A stretch of DNA of 46,231 nucleotides from Clostridiales bacterium GWB2_37_7 (GTDB lineage: Bacteria; Bacillota; Clostridia; Lutisporales; Lutisporaceae), in the NCBI GenBank assembly GCA_001797185.1, contig MGOS01000053.1, positions 1 through 46,231 on the forward strand, written 5' to 3'. How positions within the stretch are numbered: the stretch's first letter is position 1; every line of letters begins with the position of its first letter. Made by a program: the position numbers and the translations under genes. The notes below the pieces were generated by a model. That model made no database searches, was not told the DNA's origin, and saw nothing but the letters and a program-made list of their open reading frames with translations. Positions 8,238-18,322 of this stretch are shown piece after piece.

Positions 8238-9518
8238 ATGTCTCATATTGCAGCAAAATCAGCTTATAAGAATTTAGAGGAACGAATAAATAGATTTCCA
8301 CAGGGAGCACCGCCCTCAGAAAGTCTTTACAAGATTTTGAGCATATTGTTCAGCGAAAAGGAAGCAGCTTTGGTAGCGCAGCTTCCTATTAAGCCTTTCA
8401 CAGCAAAGACTGCAGGTAGAATATGGCATATGAGTGAATTAGGAGCTCATAAAATTTTGGAAGAGCTGGCAGGCAGAGCAATTCTTTTAGATGTAGACAA
8501 CAACGGCGTTCAACAGTATATGCTGCCTCCGCCCATGGCAGGTTTTTTTGAATTTTCAATGATGAGAACTAGAAATGATATAGATCAAAAACTATTGGCG
8601 GAGCTTTTTCATCAATATTTGAATGTGGAAGAAGATTTTATAAAAGAACTCTTCTTGGCTACCGAAACACGTTTGGGAAGAGTTTTTGTTCAGGAGTCGG
8701 TGCTGACAAATGATGATGAGGTGCAGATCCTGGATTTTGAGAGAGCAAGCCATATCATCAAGACTGCAGAGCATATAGGCATAAGCACCTGTTATTGCAG
8801 ACATAAGATGGAGCACATGAACAAAGTCTGCCATGCACCTATGGATATATGTATGACCTTTGGCAGTACAGCAGCTTCGCTTATTAAGCATAATTATGCC
8901 AGGCAGGTCGATACTTCCGAAGGAATTGAACTTCTACACCTGGCCTATGAAAACAATCTGGTACAATGCGGGGAAAATGTAAGGCAGGGAGTTACTTTTA
9001 TATGCAATTGCTGCGGCTGCTGCTGTGAAGGTTTGATTGCAGCACGAAAATTTGGTATGCTGCATCCGGTTCAGACAACGGCTTTTTTACCTAGAATCAA
9101 CAATGAAAATTGTAATAAATGCGGCTTATGCATCAAAACCTGCCCTATAGGAGCCATAGATAGGGTAGAGAACCGGGACCAGTGGGGCAATGAGCATACA
9201 GAAATTAACATAAATAAAGAGGTTTGCTTGGGCTGTGGTGTTTGTGTCAGAAGCTGCTTCAAGCAAGGTATAAAATTACATCGCAGGCAGGAGAAAATTA
9301 TAACTCCGGTAAATTCTGTACATAGAGTAGTTCAGATGGCCATTGAAAAAGGACAACTCCAAGAGCTAATATTTGACAACAAGGCTTTGGGAAGTCACAG
9401 AGCTATGGCTGCAATATTGGGAGCAATCCTGAAGCTTCCCTCTGCTAAACAGACTATGGCAAGTAAGCAGCTTAAGTCAGTTTTCTTAGATAAGCTTCTT
9501 AGTAAGACCGTGAAATGA
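8238..9518 (+). CDS. 4Fe-4S ferredoxin-type protein with N-terminal winged-helix-like region
   Basis: Two CxxCxxCxxxCP-type clusters (CNKCGLCIKTCP, CLGCGVCVRSC) and a CNCCGCCCE motif; start chosen at ATG 8238. Confidence 0.8.
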   Translation: MSHIAAKSAYKNLEERINRFPQGAPPSESLYKILSILFSEKEAALVAQLPIKPFTAKTAGRIWHMSELGAHKILEELAGRAILLDVDNNGVQQYMLPPPMAGFFEFSMMRTRNDIDQKLLAELFHQYLNVEEDFIKELFLATETRLGRVFVQESVLTNDDEVQILDFERASHIIKTAEHIGISTCYCRHKMEHMNKVCHAPMDICMTFGSTAASLIKHNYARQVDTSEGIELLHLAYENNLVQCGENVRQGVTFICNCCGCCCEGLIAARKFGMLHPVQTTAFLPRINNENCNKCGLCIKTCPIGAIDRVENRDQWGNEHTEININKEVCLGCGVCVRSCFKQGIKLHRRQEKIITPVNSVHRVVQMAIEKGQLQELIFDNKALGSHRAMAAILGAILKLPSAKQTMASKQLKSVFLDKLLSKTVK

Positions 9519-9623
9519 TGATGGCAAGGCTTCTAATGCTATGGCTGCTTTGCGGAAGCAAACTCGTTCCTTGTAGAGAGAAGTATATAATACTATATAT
9601 ATAAAATAAAAGGGGGAATAAAA

Positions 9624-10928
9624 ATGTATTCAGCAACTTCAAGAGCACTTATTGACATACTCCATGCTGAGGTAAAACCAGCTTTGGGATGTACAGAGCC
9701 CGGGGCGGTGGCTTTGGCTGCCACTCGGGCGAGGGAACTCCTAAATGAAGAAGTTGAGACCTGTGAGATTTTTGTAAGTTCTAATATTTACAAAAATGGG
9801 ATGGGGGTAGGTATTCCGGGCACGGATCAGGTAGGACTTTTAGCAGCAGCCTGCATGGGAATAACGGGAGGAGAATCCTCTCTAGGTCTCAGCGCATTGG
9901 AAAGTGTGGACACATCTAGCATGAAGGAAGCATTGAAGCTCATTCAGAGTGGCATTGTAAATATTCGCGTTCATGATACCATTGATAAGATATATATAGA
10001 AGTTTGTATGCGAGGCCATTCAAATACAGCTAAGGTAATAATAAATGGAAGACATGATCAATTTGTACATATATCAAGAAATGATGAAGTATTTCTTCAT
10101 GTTGATTTAGATTATGGTGTTGAAGTAGTGAGTCACTCCGTGTTGGCAGAGTTGACAATTAAAGAGCTGATACAGGAAATAGAAACGTTAAACCACGAGG
10201 ATATATGCTTTATGCTTGAAGGTTTAAATATGAATAAGCAAATTTGCTTGGTAGGCCTAAGAAATAGAGTGGGTGCCGGTGTGGGCTATTCAATGCAAAA
10301 AGCCTTGGAAGAAGGAATGATAGGGGATGATGTCATTAATAAAGCCATTATTATGACTTCTGCAGCCTCTGATGCAAGGATGTCAGGAGCAAAGCTGCCT
10401 GTCATGAGCTCCAATGGCAGCGGCAATCACGGCCTGACTGCAATACTGCCCATCGCAGCCTATGATGAGAAATTTCCCCAAAGTGATGAGCGGCTGGCAA
10501 AGGCACTTGCCATTAGTCATTTAGTTACAGCATATATCAAGAATTATACGGGTAGGTTGTCTGCCGTTTGCGGCTGCGGAGTAGCGGCTTCCACTGGATC
10601 AGCTGCCGGAATTGCTTGGCTTATGAACCTCAACTATAAGCAGATAGAGGGAGCAATATTAAATATGATCGGAAATCTCAGCGGCATGATATGTGATGGA
10701 GCAAAGGCAGGCTGTGCTTATAAGCTGGCCAGCGCTGCAGGAGCCGCTATACAGAGCGCACTATATGTGAAGTATGGCTCGGTAATTCCTAGTCTAAATG
10801 GAATCATAGGCAGCACAGTAGAGGAAAGTATACGCAACTTGGGCATAGTCAGCGATAAAGGCATGACTATTACAGATAAGGTTATAGTAGAGGTTATGGA
10901 CTCCTCGCATTGTAAGATGATGAATTAA
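9624..10928 (+). CDS. UPF0597 / L-cysteine desulfidase-like (CyuA / L-serine dehydratase alpha-like) protein
   Basis: PALGCTEPGAVALAA and CGCGVAASTGSAAGIAWLM ... GMICDGAKAGCAYKLASAAGAA family motifs. Confidence 0.85.
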   Translation: MYSATSRALIDILHAEVKPALGCTEPGAVALAATRARELLNEEVETCEIFVSSNIYKNGMGVGIPGTDQVGLLAAACMGITGGESSLGLSALESVDTSSMKEALKLIQSGIVNIRVHDTIDKIYIEVCMRGHSNTAKVIINGRHDQFVHISRNDEVFLHVDLDYGVEVVSHSVLAELTIKELIQEIETLNHEDICFMLEGLNMNKQICLVGLRNRVGAGVGYSMQKALEEGMIGDDVINKAIIMTSAASDARMSGAKLPVMSSNGSGNHGLTAILPIAAYDEKFPQSDERLAKALAISHLVTAYIKNYTGRLSAVCGCGVAASTGSAAGIAWLMNLNYKQIEGAILNMIGNLSGMICDGAKAGCAYKLASAAGAAIQSALYVKYGSVIPSLNGIIGSTVEESIRNLGIVSDKGMTITDKVIVEVMDSSHCKMMN

Positions 10929-10934
10929 AAGAAG

Positions 10935-10964
10935 AAGGGTCAGTTCAAGGATGAACTGACCCTT
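10935..10964. terminator. Bidirectional terminator
   Basis: Perfect 13-bp stem AAGGGTCAGTTCA-AGGA-TGAACTGACCCTT. Confidence 0.85.
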
Positions 10965-10970
10965 AACATC

Positions 10971-11393
10971 TTATATTAACTGATTTAGCTTCTCAACAAT
11001 CCTTACATTTTCAATCAGCATTTCTTCGGCCAACTTCTGATTTGAGGCATCAGAAAGATTAACCATAATTTCTCCATATGCTTGAATACCTATTTCTTCC
11101 CCTGCTGCAGCAGTTTTTATTATGCTATTGTTTATATATTTTTTGGGGGTGACCTTGTGCTTAACCTCTGCCATGATGCCTGGGAGACCTGAAGTATGTG
11201 CGGGATTGCCGCCGAGCTGTTGAATTCTCTCAGAAAGCTGTATAGCATGAAATTGATGCTGCTGCTGCATATCCATTAACTTTTTCTTTGTTTCTTCATC
11301 CTCTGTATCTTTTATATAGTGGTCAAAGCTCTCGATAGCCATATGCTCGCCCTTCAAAGCTGTGTTCAATTCTCTTATATCATTACGATTCAT
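10971..11393 (-). CDS. Ferritin-like (DUF2383-type) protein
   Basis: Helical: LNTALKGEHMAIESFDHYIKDTEDEETKKKLMDMQQQHQFHAIQLSERI ... EEIGIQAYGEIM. Confidence 0.65.
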   Translation of the reverse strand: MNRNDIRELNTALKGEHMAIESFDHYIKDTEDEETKKKLMDMQQQHQFHAIQLSERIQQLGGNPAHTSGLPGIMAEVKHKVTPKKYINNSIIKTAAAGEEIGIQAYGEIMVNLSDASNQKLAEEMLIENVRIVEKLNQLI

Positions 11394-11682
11394 CTTGAAT
11401 GGCTCCTTTCTAATTTGTGTTTCAAAAACACTTCTTTCCATTATTAGTCTTTCAAATCAATTGACTTTCATTCCTTGGATTTATTTTACATATAAGGATT
11501 TGCTGATGATTGCAAAATCAATTTGTGGTAATATAATTGTGGGTCCAATAACTGATAAGCTTCTAAAAAATACATTTTATATTATGAAACTAAAGGGTAG
11601 AAACCGATTATTTCAAGGCTTAAAGTTAATAATATAATGCGCAATCGTGTCATGGATCAAAAGAATTCAACGGGAGGCTCCT

Positions 11683-13095
11683 ATGCTTTTTAGCAGTTTA
11701 ATGTTTATATTTGTTTTTCTTCCCACGGTAATATTTCTATATTATATATCACCAGCAAAGCTAAAAAACTTTGTTTTATTGATTTTCAGTTTGTTTTTCT
11801 ATGGCTATGGTGAGCCAAAAAGTCTTTTTATAATGCTTCTTTCTATATCAATGAATTATCTGTTTGGACTTTTGGTAGACAAATATAGAAGCAGCAAGAC
11901 CCAGGCCTACACCATATTAACCTTGTCAGCCATCGGAAATCTGTCAATTATAGGCTATTATAAATATACTGATTTTTTTATTGAAAACTTTAATGCGTTG
12001 TTTGGCTTGTCTGTTCCCTTGCTGCATGTCATAATGCCCATAGGAATTTCCTTTTTTACTTTTCAGGGCATGAGCTATGTTATAGATGTTTATCGAGCAC
12101 AAGGCAAGGCACAGAAAAACCCGCTGAATGTGGCATTATATATATCACTTTTTCCTCAGCTTATCGCCGGACCTATTGTTCGATATCAAACAGTGGCAGA
12201 ACAAATCAATGAACGTCATGTTGACCTTGATAAATTTGCAAGCGGTATAGAAAAATTTATTTTGGGGCTTAGCAAAAAGGTTTTGATTGCAAACAGCATG
12301 GGACTTATAGCCGATGAGGTTTTTGCATTTCCAACATCTCAGCTGTCTGTCTTATTGTCTTGGGTAGGCGTATTGGCATATACTGCACAAATATACTTTG
12401 ACTTCTCCGGTTACTCTGATATGGCAATCGGGCTGGGAAGAATGTTTGGTTTTGAATTTTTTGAGAATTTCAATTACCCATATATATCCAAATCAATTAC
12501 AGAGTTTTGGAGGCGCTGGCATATATCCCTCTGTAGTTGGTTTAGAGACTATGTATATATTCCCTTAGGAGGAAACAGGGCAAGTCGGAGTAAGTTAATT
12601 AGAAATATAATGATAGTTTGGCTGCTGACAGGCTTATGGCATGGTGCCGCATGGAATTTCATAGTTTGGGGCTTGTATTTTGCATTGCTGCTGCTGCTGG
12701 AGAAATTTTTAATAGGAAGATTCCTGCAGAAGCTGTGGCTGCCGCTGCAACATCTATATGCACTGTTATTTATAGTATTGGGATGGCTTTGGTTCCGAGC
12801 GGAAAGTCTAAGCTATGCAATTGGATATCTGACATCAATGCTTGGACTGGGAGGGCAGCCGATAATAAGTACTCAAGCACTTTATTATATTGTTGAATAT
12901 AAATTTGAGTTTATTGCTGCCATTGTTGCGTCTATGCCTATTTATCCGCTGCTGCAAGCAAAATTAAAAAATAGTGGTATTGGACTGTTCTTAAATTATT
13001 ATATTAAATATTTAGTGCTTATTGTATTATTTGGTCTTTGTATCATGTACTTGTTAAATTCTACTTTCAATCCATTCATTTACTTTAGATTCTAA
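11683..13095 (+). CDS. MBOAT family O-acyltransferase (AlgI-like)
   Basis: YIDVYRAQ, FPQLIAGPIVRY, WRRWHISLCSWFRDYVYIPLGGNR, TGLWHGAAWNFIVWG; ATG at 11683 follows CGGGAGG. Confidence 0.92.
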   Translation: MLFSSLMFIFVFLPTVIFLYYISPAKLKNFVLLIFSLFFYGYGEPKSLFIMLLSISMNYLFGLLVDKYRSSKTQAYTILTLSAIGNLSIIGYYKYTDFFIENFNALFGLSVPLLHVIMPIGISFFTFQGMSYVIDVYRAQGKAQKNPLNVALYISLFPQLIAGPIVRYQTVAEQINERHVDLDKFASGIEKFILGLSKKVLIANSMGLIADEVFAFPTSQLSVLLSWVGVLAYTAQIYFDFSGYSDMAIGLGRMFGFEFFENFNYPYISKSITEFWRRWHISLCSWFRDYVYIPLGGNRASRSKLIRNIMIVWLLTGLWHGAAWNFIVWGLYFALLLLLEKFLIGRFLQKLWLPLQHLYALLFIVLGWLWFRAESLSYAIGYLTSMLGLGGQPIISTQALYYIVEYKFEFIAAIVASMPIYPLLQAKLKNSGIGLFLNYYIKYLVLIVLFGLCIMYLLNSTFNPFIYFRF

Positions 13096-13108
13096 GGAGA
13101 TATTGAAG

Positions 13109-14314
13109 ATGAAAAGGTTCGGACAGATAATTCTCATAATTATGTTCTTGAGTATCATTTTTATTATTCCAATGCTTACAAAGCTTCAGAAGAACCAAGC
13201 TATATCACAATTCGAAAACAGAAAGCTTGCAGAAGCTCCTGTATTTACTGAGACCAGTTTGCTAAATGGAGAGTATTTCGGCAAATGGGAAACCTATTTG
13301 TCTGATCACATATATGGCAGAAACGCTTGGATCAAAAACTATATAACTATGAATATGCTGGTGCTTGGCAAAGAGAAATTGAATGATATAGTAATAGGTA
13401 AGAAAGGTTTTTTACTTCCTTTTCTCAATTATGATGATAAGTATTATTCAATTAACAAAGAGGAAAACCTAAGCAAAATGGCAGAACAGCTTAAGGAGCT
13501 TCAGGATAAGCTTGCTCAAAAGGGAGGAAGCTTCTATTTTGTGGGCGTGCCTAGCCAAGCGTCCTATCATAAAGAGGAGTATCCGAAACAGCTTCAGATT
13601 AGCAACAATCTGATGTATAAAACAGAACAACTGTTGTTCGATAAGTTAGATCAGCTAGATGTATCATATATTAATATGAATAATGTATTTCGCAATAAGC
13701 CTGAAATTGAATATTATTATAAGACAGACCATCATTATAACTTTGAAGGGGCCTATGCTACCTATTATGAGATCATCAAAACTGTTAAACAAAAGGTGGA
13801 TCAAAGAGTCCAGCCTCCCCTAGAAAAAGCAGATTTGGATATAGTCACGTTGCCGAACCCCTTTGGGGGATCGCGCAATAGGCAGATTTACTATATGTTT
13901 CCAACGCAAGAAAAAATTAAAATCGCTTACCCCAAAAACAAAATACCCTATGAGAAATTTAACAATGGCAAACCTGATAACAAGCTATACTACCTAAGTG
14001 AGAACAAAGCAGCAATGATTAATTACGGAGTATACATGGGCGGGGATTGGGCTGAAACAGTCATAAAGACAAATAATGACATGCTGCCTAATTTGCTTGT
14101 GTTTGGAGACTCTTTTACCAATGCAATTGAGCCTCTGTTGTATAACCATTTCAACGAGACAAGAATTCTAGACTTAAGGTATTACGATAAAATGAGTTTA
14201 TATGAATATATTGATAAATATAAACCGGATATAGTATTGATGCTTAGGGATGATTTAAATTATGGAAACCTTGAGGGAAACGGAAGCTTTAAGGGCAAAA
14301 ATATAAAGAATTAA
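13109..14314 (+). CDS. DHHW/AlgX-like protein, partner of the MBOAT acyltransferase
   Basis: ENRKLAEAPVF, YLSDHIYGRNAWIK, YKTDHHYNFEGAYATY, VFGDSFTNAIEPLL. Confidence 0.88.
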   Translation: MKRFGQIILIIMFLSIIFIIPMLTKLQKNQAISQFENRKLAEAPVFTETSLLNGEYFGKWETYLSDHIYGRNAWIKNYITMNMLVLGKEKLNDIVIGKKGFLLPFLNYDDKYYSINKEENLSKMAEQLKELQDKLAQKGGSFYFVGVPSQASYHKEEYPKQLQISNNLMYKTEQLLFDKLDQLDVSYINMNNVFRNKPEIEYYYKTDHHYNFEGAYATYYEIIKTVKQKVDQRVQPPLEKADLDIVTLPNPFGGSRNRQIYYMFPTQEKIKIAYPKNKIPYEKFNNGKPDNKLYYLSENKAAMINYGVYMGGDWAETVIKTNNDMLPNLLVFGDSFTNAIEPLLYNHFNETRILDLRYYDKMSLYEYIDKYKPDIVLMLRDDLNYGNLEGNGSFKGKNIKN

Positions 14315-14340
14315 TTCTATTTAATTTTGGGGGATCACAA

Positions 14341-15729
14341 ATGAAAGTGGATATGAAGCTCTGGCATACCTATGCCATTTTTGCAGCTTGCATAGCTCTT
14401 ATTGCAGCATGTGTGTTGCTGAACATTTCATTGATTTATGGCTTCGCTGCAGGGATTCTATTGTGTTGCGGCATATTTGCATATAAGGGTGTTAGGGTTA
14501 TTGAATTATTGTCCATGATGAAAAAGGGTTTGGGAGAGTGCAAAATACTATATGCCTTGATTCTGCTTATTGGAGTTACCGTATCGATTTGGATAGCCTC
14601 AGGAGTAGTGCCTTCTATGATTTACTACGGCTTCGAATACCTGAAGGAAATGAATTTTGTATTAGCAGCTTTTTTAATAATATCCATTAGTTCCATTTTT
14701 ATGGGAACCGCGGTTGGTACTGTCAGCACCATAGGTATTGCAATATTAGGCATAGGCAGAGGCTTAGGTATACCAACACCTATATTGCTGGGGGCTGTAG
14801 TATCTGGAGCCTTTGTTGCGGACAAACTTTCTCCTATATCAGGATTGATTAACTTGACTCTTTCTACAGTCAAAACAGATTACAAAACAGTCATAAAATC
14901 AATGCTAGTGACTTTTGTACCAGCAATGCTTATTAGTTCGGTAATTTATTATGCATTGGGAGTAAAATATAGTACAGGGCTGGATTTAACAAGGATTTTG
15001 GAACTGCAGAACAGCTTAAAAGAAGGTTTTTATATATCACCATGGCTGCTGCTGATGCCGCTGCTGATTGTAATCATGTCTTCTATGGGCGTTAGGATCA
15101 TCTATTCAATTATTGCAGGACTATCTGGCGGAGCGATAATAACGGCTATACTTCAGCGTTTGAGCTTTGCTGAAATAGCAAGGGCTATCATGTTTGGCTA
15201 TCGTGCCGCTACACCCTCACAGCAGTTAAATGAGCTATTGATAAGCGGTGGTGTAGTATCAATGATTGAGGTTGTTCTGATAGTAATGGGTGCTATAGCT
15301 TTAAGCAGTTTGCTTGAGGGTACAGGTCTTATTGAAAGAGTTATGAGCAGGATGATAGCTGAAACGAATAATAAGGGCAGTCTGATCATAAATACAGGTA
15401 TTATCAGCAGCACCTTGACTGTGGTAACCTGCGATCAAACCATGGGAATCGTGCTTCCAGGCAGATTATTAAGGCACAAGTTTGATGAGTTAAAGCTGAA
15501 TAGGGGGATTTTGGCGCGTACCATTTCTGATACAGGTACGATCATTGCACCCTTGATGCCATGGAATGTAAATGCGTTGATTATCACTGTAATAGTAGGT
15601 TCCTCCATAGCATATCAGCCATATGCTGTACTTTGCTATATCTCGCCAATCATCACCTTCATGGTGGGGCTGTATTATAAGTACAGGGAGAAACGGGTCA
15701 AGGGTAAGTACGCCGGGAATTATAGTTAA
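14341..15729 (+). CDS. Na+/H+ antiporter, NhaC family
   Basis: Multi-TM; GAVVSGAFVADKLSPISGLINLT; LARTISDTGTIIAPLMPWN. Confidence 0.88.
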   Translation: MKVDMKLWHTYAIFAACIALIAACVLLNISLIYGFAAGILLCCGIFAYKGVRVIELLSMMKKGLGECKILYALILLIGVTVSIWIASGVVPSMIYYGFEYLKEMNFVLAAFLIISISSIFMGTAVGTVSTIGIAILGIGRGLGIPTPILLGAVVSGAFVADKLSPISGLINLTLSTVKTDYKTVIKSMLVTFVPAMLISSVIYYALGVKYSTGLDLTRILELQNSLKEGFYISPWLLLMPLLIVIMSSMGVRIIYSIIAGLSGGAIITAILQRLSFAEIARAIMFGYRAATPSQQLNELLISGGVVSMIEVVLIVMGAIALSSLLEGTGLIERVMSRMIAETNNKGSLIINTGIISSTLTVVTCDQTMGIVLPGRLLRHKFDELKLNRGILARTISDTGTIIAPLMPWNVNALIITVIVGSSIAYQPYAVLCYISPIITFMVGLYYKYREKRVKGKYAGNYS

Positions 15730-15753
15730 GGTGTTATAACAAGATTTATTGAA

Positions 15754-15780
15754 AGTTTTTTGCACTTGTTGCAAAAAACT
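15754..15780. terminator. Hairpin with 11-bp arms after nhaC-like gene; second hairpin AACGAGGCA...TGCCTCGTT at 15795-15826
   Basis: AGTTTTTTGCA-CTTGT-TGCAAAAAACT. Confidence 0.6.
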
Positions 15781-15951
15781 ACCCAAGGCGTTTCAACGAG
15801 GCAGGGGGATATATTTTTGCCTCGTTATATTCTTTGCTCTATAATTAGTGTTTATAATATATCAAATGTTGAGTTTATTTCAAGAATAAAATATGATAGG
15901 TATATGGGGTTAAAATAGAATATAAAACAGTTGCTTTAAGGGGGTTAAGCT

Positions 15952-16851
15952 GTGACAGAAAATCGCAAGGCTCTGTTGGCATACTTGGCGGTATGCTTTT
16001 TTTGGGGCTCTACCTATCTTGCTATCAGAATTGGGGTGCAGGATTCACCACCTTTGGTGTTTGCAGGCATTCGTTTTATAATTGCAGGTAGTCTGATGCT
16101 GGGCTATTGCAAGCTAAAGGGATACACGCTTCCAAGTGAACGAGCGGACATTGTTAATATGGCAATAGTAGGGCTTTTGATGCTTCTGGGAGGAAATGGA
16201 CTGGTGGTTTATGCAGAACAGTGGGTAAGTTCAGGAATAGCTTCATTAATCATTGCTACTGTTCCGCTGTTTATGGCAGTCATTGAATTTTTCTTTCTAC
16301 GAAATGTAAAGATGGATTTTAAGTCCATAAGCGGATTGCTACTAGGTTTTGGCGGGGTTGCTTATTTGATGATAGGAGATGCAGCAGCTGTTATAGATTT
16401 AAAGGGACTAGTTACGCTGATGCTTGCCAGTATTTTCTGGGCAGCCGGTTCTGTACATTCAAAAGGCATCAAATTTAAGGGGCATATATTTGCGAATATA
16501 GGGACTCAAATGTTGGCAGGTGGAATTGGACTTACAATTGCGTCTCTAGTAAAGGGTGAATTTGCAGAGCTGCATTTTACATTAAATTCCCTATTGGCAA
16601 TATTGTATTTAATTGTTTTTGGATCCATTGTGGGCTATAGCTGCTATATATACATTTTGCAGAAATGGACGGCAGCTAAGGCAGGCACCTATGCCTATGT
16701 CAATCCAATTGTAGCAATCATGTTAGGTGCCCTGTTGCTTGGAGAGCCAATTACTCTACCTGTATTGATATCAATGGCCATCGTAATATTGGGCATCGTT
16801 TTGGTACAAAGTTCAAAATCGGAATATATTAAAATGAACAAGAAGGAGTAG
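15952..16851 (+). CDS. EamA/DMT family transporter
   Basis: Duplicated EamA units; FFWGSTYLAIRIGVQDSPPLVFAGIRFIIAG; GTG start. Confidence 0.9.
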   Translation: MTENRKALLAYLAVCFFWGSTYLAIRIGVQDSPPLVFAGIRFIIAGSLMLGYCKLKGYTLPSERADIVNMAIVGLLMLLGGNGLVVYAEQWVSSGIASLIIATVPLFMAVIEFFFLRNVKMDFKSISGLLLGFGGVAYLMIGDAAAVIDLKGLVTLMLASIFWAAGSVHSKGIKFKGHIFANIGTQMLAGGIGLTIASLVKGEFAELHFTLNSLLAILYLIVFGSIVGYSCYIYILQKWTAAKAGTYAYVNPIVAIMLGALLLGEPITLPVLISMAIVILGIVLVQSSKSEYIKMNKKE

Positions 16852-16878
16852 GACATAACATACCTACTCTTATTTTTT
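16846..16878 (+). terminator. Rho-independent terminator overlapping the EamA stop
   Basis: GAGTAGG-ACATAACATA-CCTACTC followed by TTATTTTTTATT. Confidence 0.7.
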
Positions 16879-17024
16879 ATTGCCATTTGCAAAGCAAATC
16901 CAGGCAAAAGGCGAAGGCGCTCGATGCGCCGAGACTTTTATTCGGGGACATGGGCAATAAATTGACATATTTCCCATTTGTTATACAATATATACAGGAA
17001 GTTTTTTGTTTATGGGGTGATGAT

Positions 17025-18296
17025 GTGGAAAGGACAGCAAGCTATACAATATTGATAGTGGATGACAATAGAAATAACCTTTTTTCTTTAAGAAGCTTAA
17101 TAGAGGAGCATATTGATGCTCGTGTTTTAGAAACTGAATGCGGCGACAAGGCTCTCCAAGAGCTTCTTAAGAATGAGGTAGACTTGATAATATTGGATAT
17201 ACAGATGAAAGAAATGAATGGCTTTGAAATAGCTTCTCTCATAAAACAAAGAAAGAAAACCAGAGATATCCCTATTGTTTTTCTGACTGCCTCATACACC
17301 AATGAAGAGTTTAAGAGAAGGGGGTTTGAGATAGGGGCGGTGGATTATCTAACCAAGCCTATTGATGAATATCAGCTGATAAATAGAATAAATGTTTATC
17401 TACGGATAATAGAGAAGGAAAGAAATCTTAACCTAGAGCTAGAGAGTAAGGTAAAGGAGCAAACTGCAGAGCTTCGCAAGGCAAAGGAAGAAGCGGAAGC
17501 TGCCAACGATGCAAAAAGCATGTTTTTGGCCAATATATCTCATGAACTAAGAACCCCCTTGAATATCATCATGAGCATAAACCAGATGCTTAGGTTGTAT
17601 TTAAAAAAAGATGAGTTGAACAGAGAACAAATAGAGAAGAAGGTAACGCTTCAAGTACAGAACTGTTACAGGCTTTTAAGGTTGGTAAACAATCTTATAG
17701 ATATAACAAAAATTGATTCTGGTCATTTTGAGCTTATAAAAAGAAAAGGAAATATTGTTCAGGTGGTGGAGTCTATTACCATGAGTGTTGTAGAGTATAT
17801 TGAAGACAAAGGCATAAGCTTAGTTTTCGATACAGATATAGAAGAAAAAACAATGTGGTTTGATCCGGATGCTATAGAGAGAATCGTATTAAATTTACTT
17901 TCAAATGCTATTAAATTTACTCCCATCGGAGGAGATATATTTGTTGAACTTCATAGTATGGAAGACGGAGTGCAAATATTTATAAAGGATTCAGGCATTG
18001 GAATCGATGCAGAAAAAATAAACCTTATATTTGAACGCTTCAAGCAGGTGGACGAGCTGTTGACCAGGCGTCATGAGGGCAGTGGTATAGGTCTTAGCTT
18101 AGTCAAGTCTTTGGTACAAATGCATGGGGGAAGTATAAAGGTGCAGAGCGAATACTTAAAAGGGACAGAGTTCATCATTGAGCTGCCGGAAAGCAGAGGA
18201 GCAGAAACAGAACCTTGTGCGGCAAACTCAGTTTATGATGATAAGCAAAGAGTAGTTGAGAAGATAAATATAGAGTTTTCTGATATATATTTTTAA
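17025..18296 (+). CDS. Response-regulator/histidine-kinase fusion (REC-HisKA-HATPase)
   Basis: REC: ILIVDDNRNNL...LIILDIQMKEMNGFE...DYLTKPID; kinase: MFLANISHELRTPLN, DSGIGID, GSGIGLSLVKSLVQMHGG; GTG start. Confidence 0.88.
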   Translation: MERTASYTILIVDDNRNNLFSLRSLIEEHIDARVLETECGDKALQELLKNEVDLIILDIQMKEMNGFEIASLIKQRKKTRDIPIVFLTASYTNEEFKRRGFEIGAVDYLTKPIDEYQLINRINVYLRIIEKERNLNLELESKVKEQTAELRKAKEEAEAANDAKSMFLANISHELRTPLNIIMSINQMLRLYLKKDELNREQIEKKVTLQVQNCYRLLRLVNNLIDITKIDSGHFELIKRKGNIVQVVESITMSVVEYIEDKGISLVFDTDIEEKTMWFDPDAIERIVLNLLSNAIKFTPIGGDIFVELHSMEDGVQIFIKDSGIGIDAEKINLIFERFKQVDELLTRRHEGSGIGLSLVKSLVQMHGGSIKVQSEYLKGTEFIIELPESRGAETEPCAANSVYDDKQRVVEKINIEFSDIYF

Positions 18297-18322
18297 ACAG
18301 GCAAGAACAAGGGGGGGTATTA

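Noticed and set aside
11362-11637. 91-aa plus-strand ORF between the ferritin-like and MBOAT genes
   Set aside because: Half of it is antisense to the ferritin-like gene; a possible 43-aa inner ORF (from ~11505) has no convincing support.
18311-18317. G7 tract in the RBS of the hybrid kinase (possible phase variation)
   Set aside because: Seven Gs is short for a slippage switch and G-rich Shine-Dalgarno runs are common in this window.
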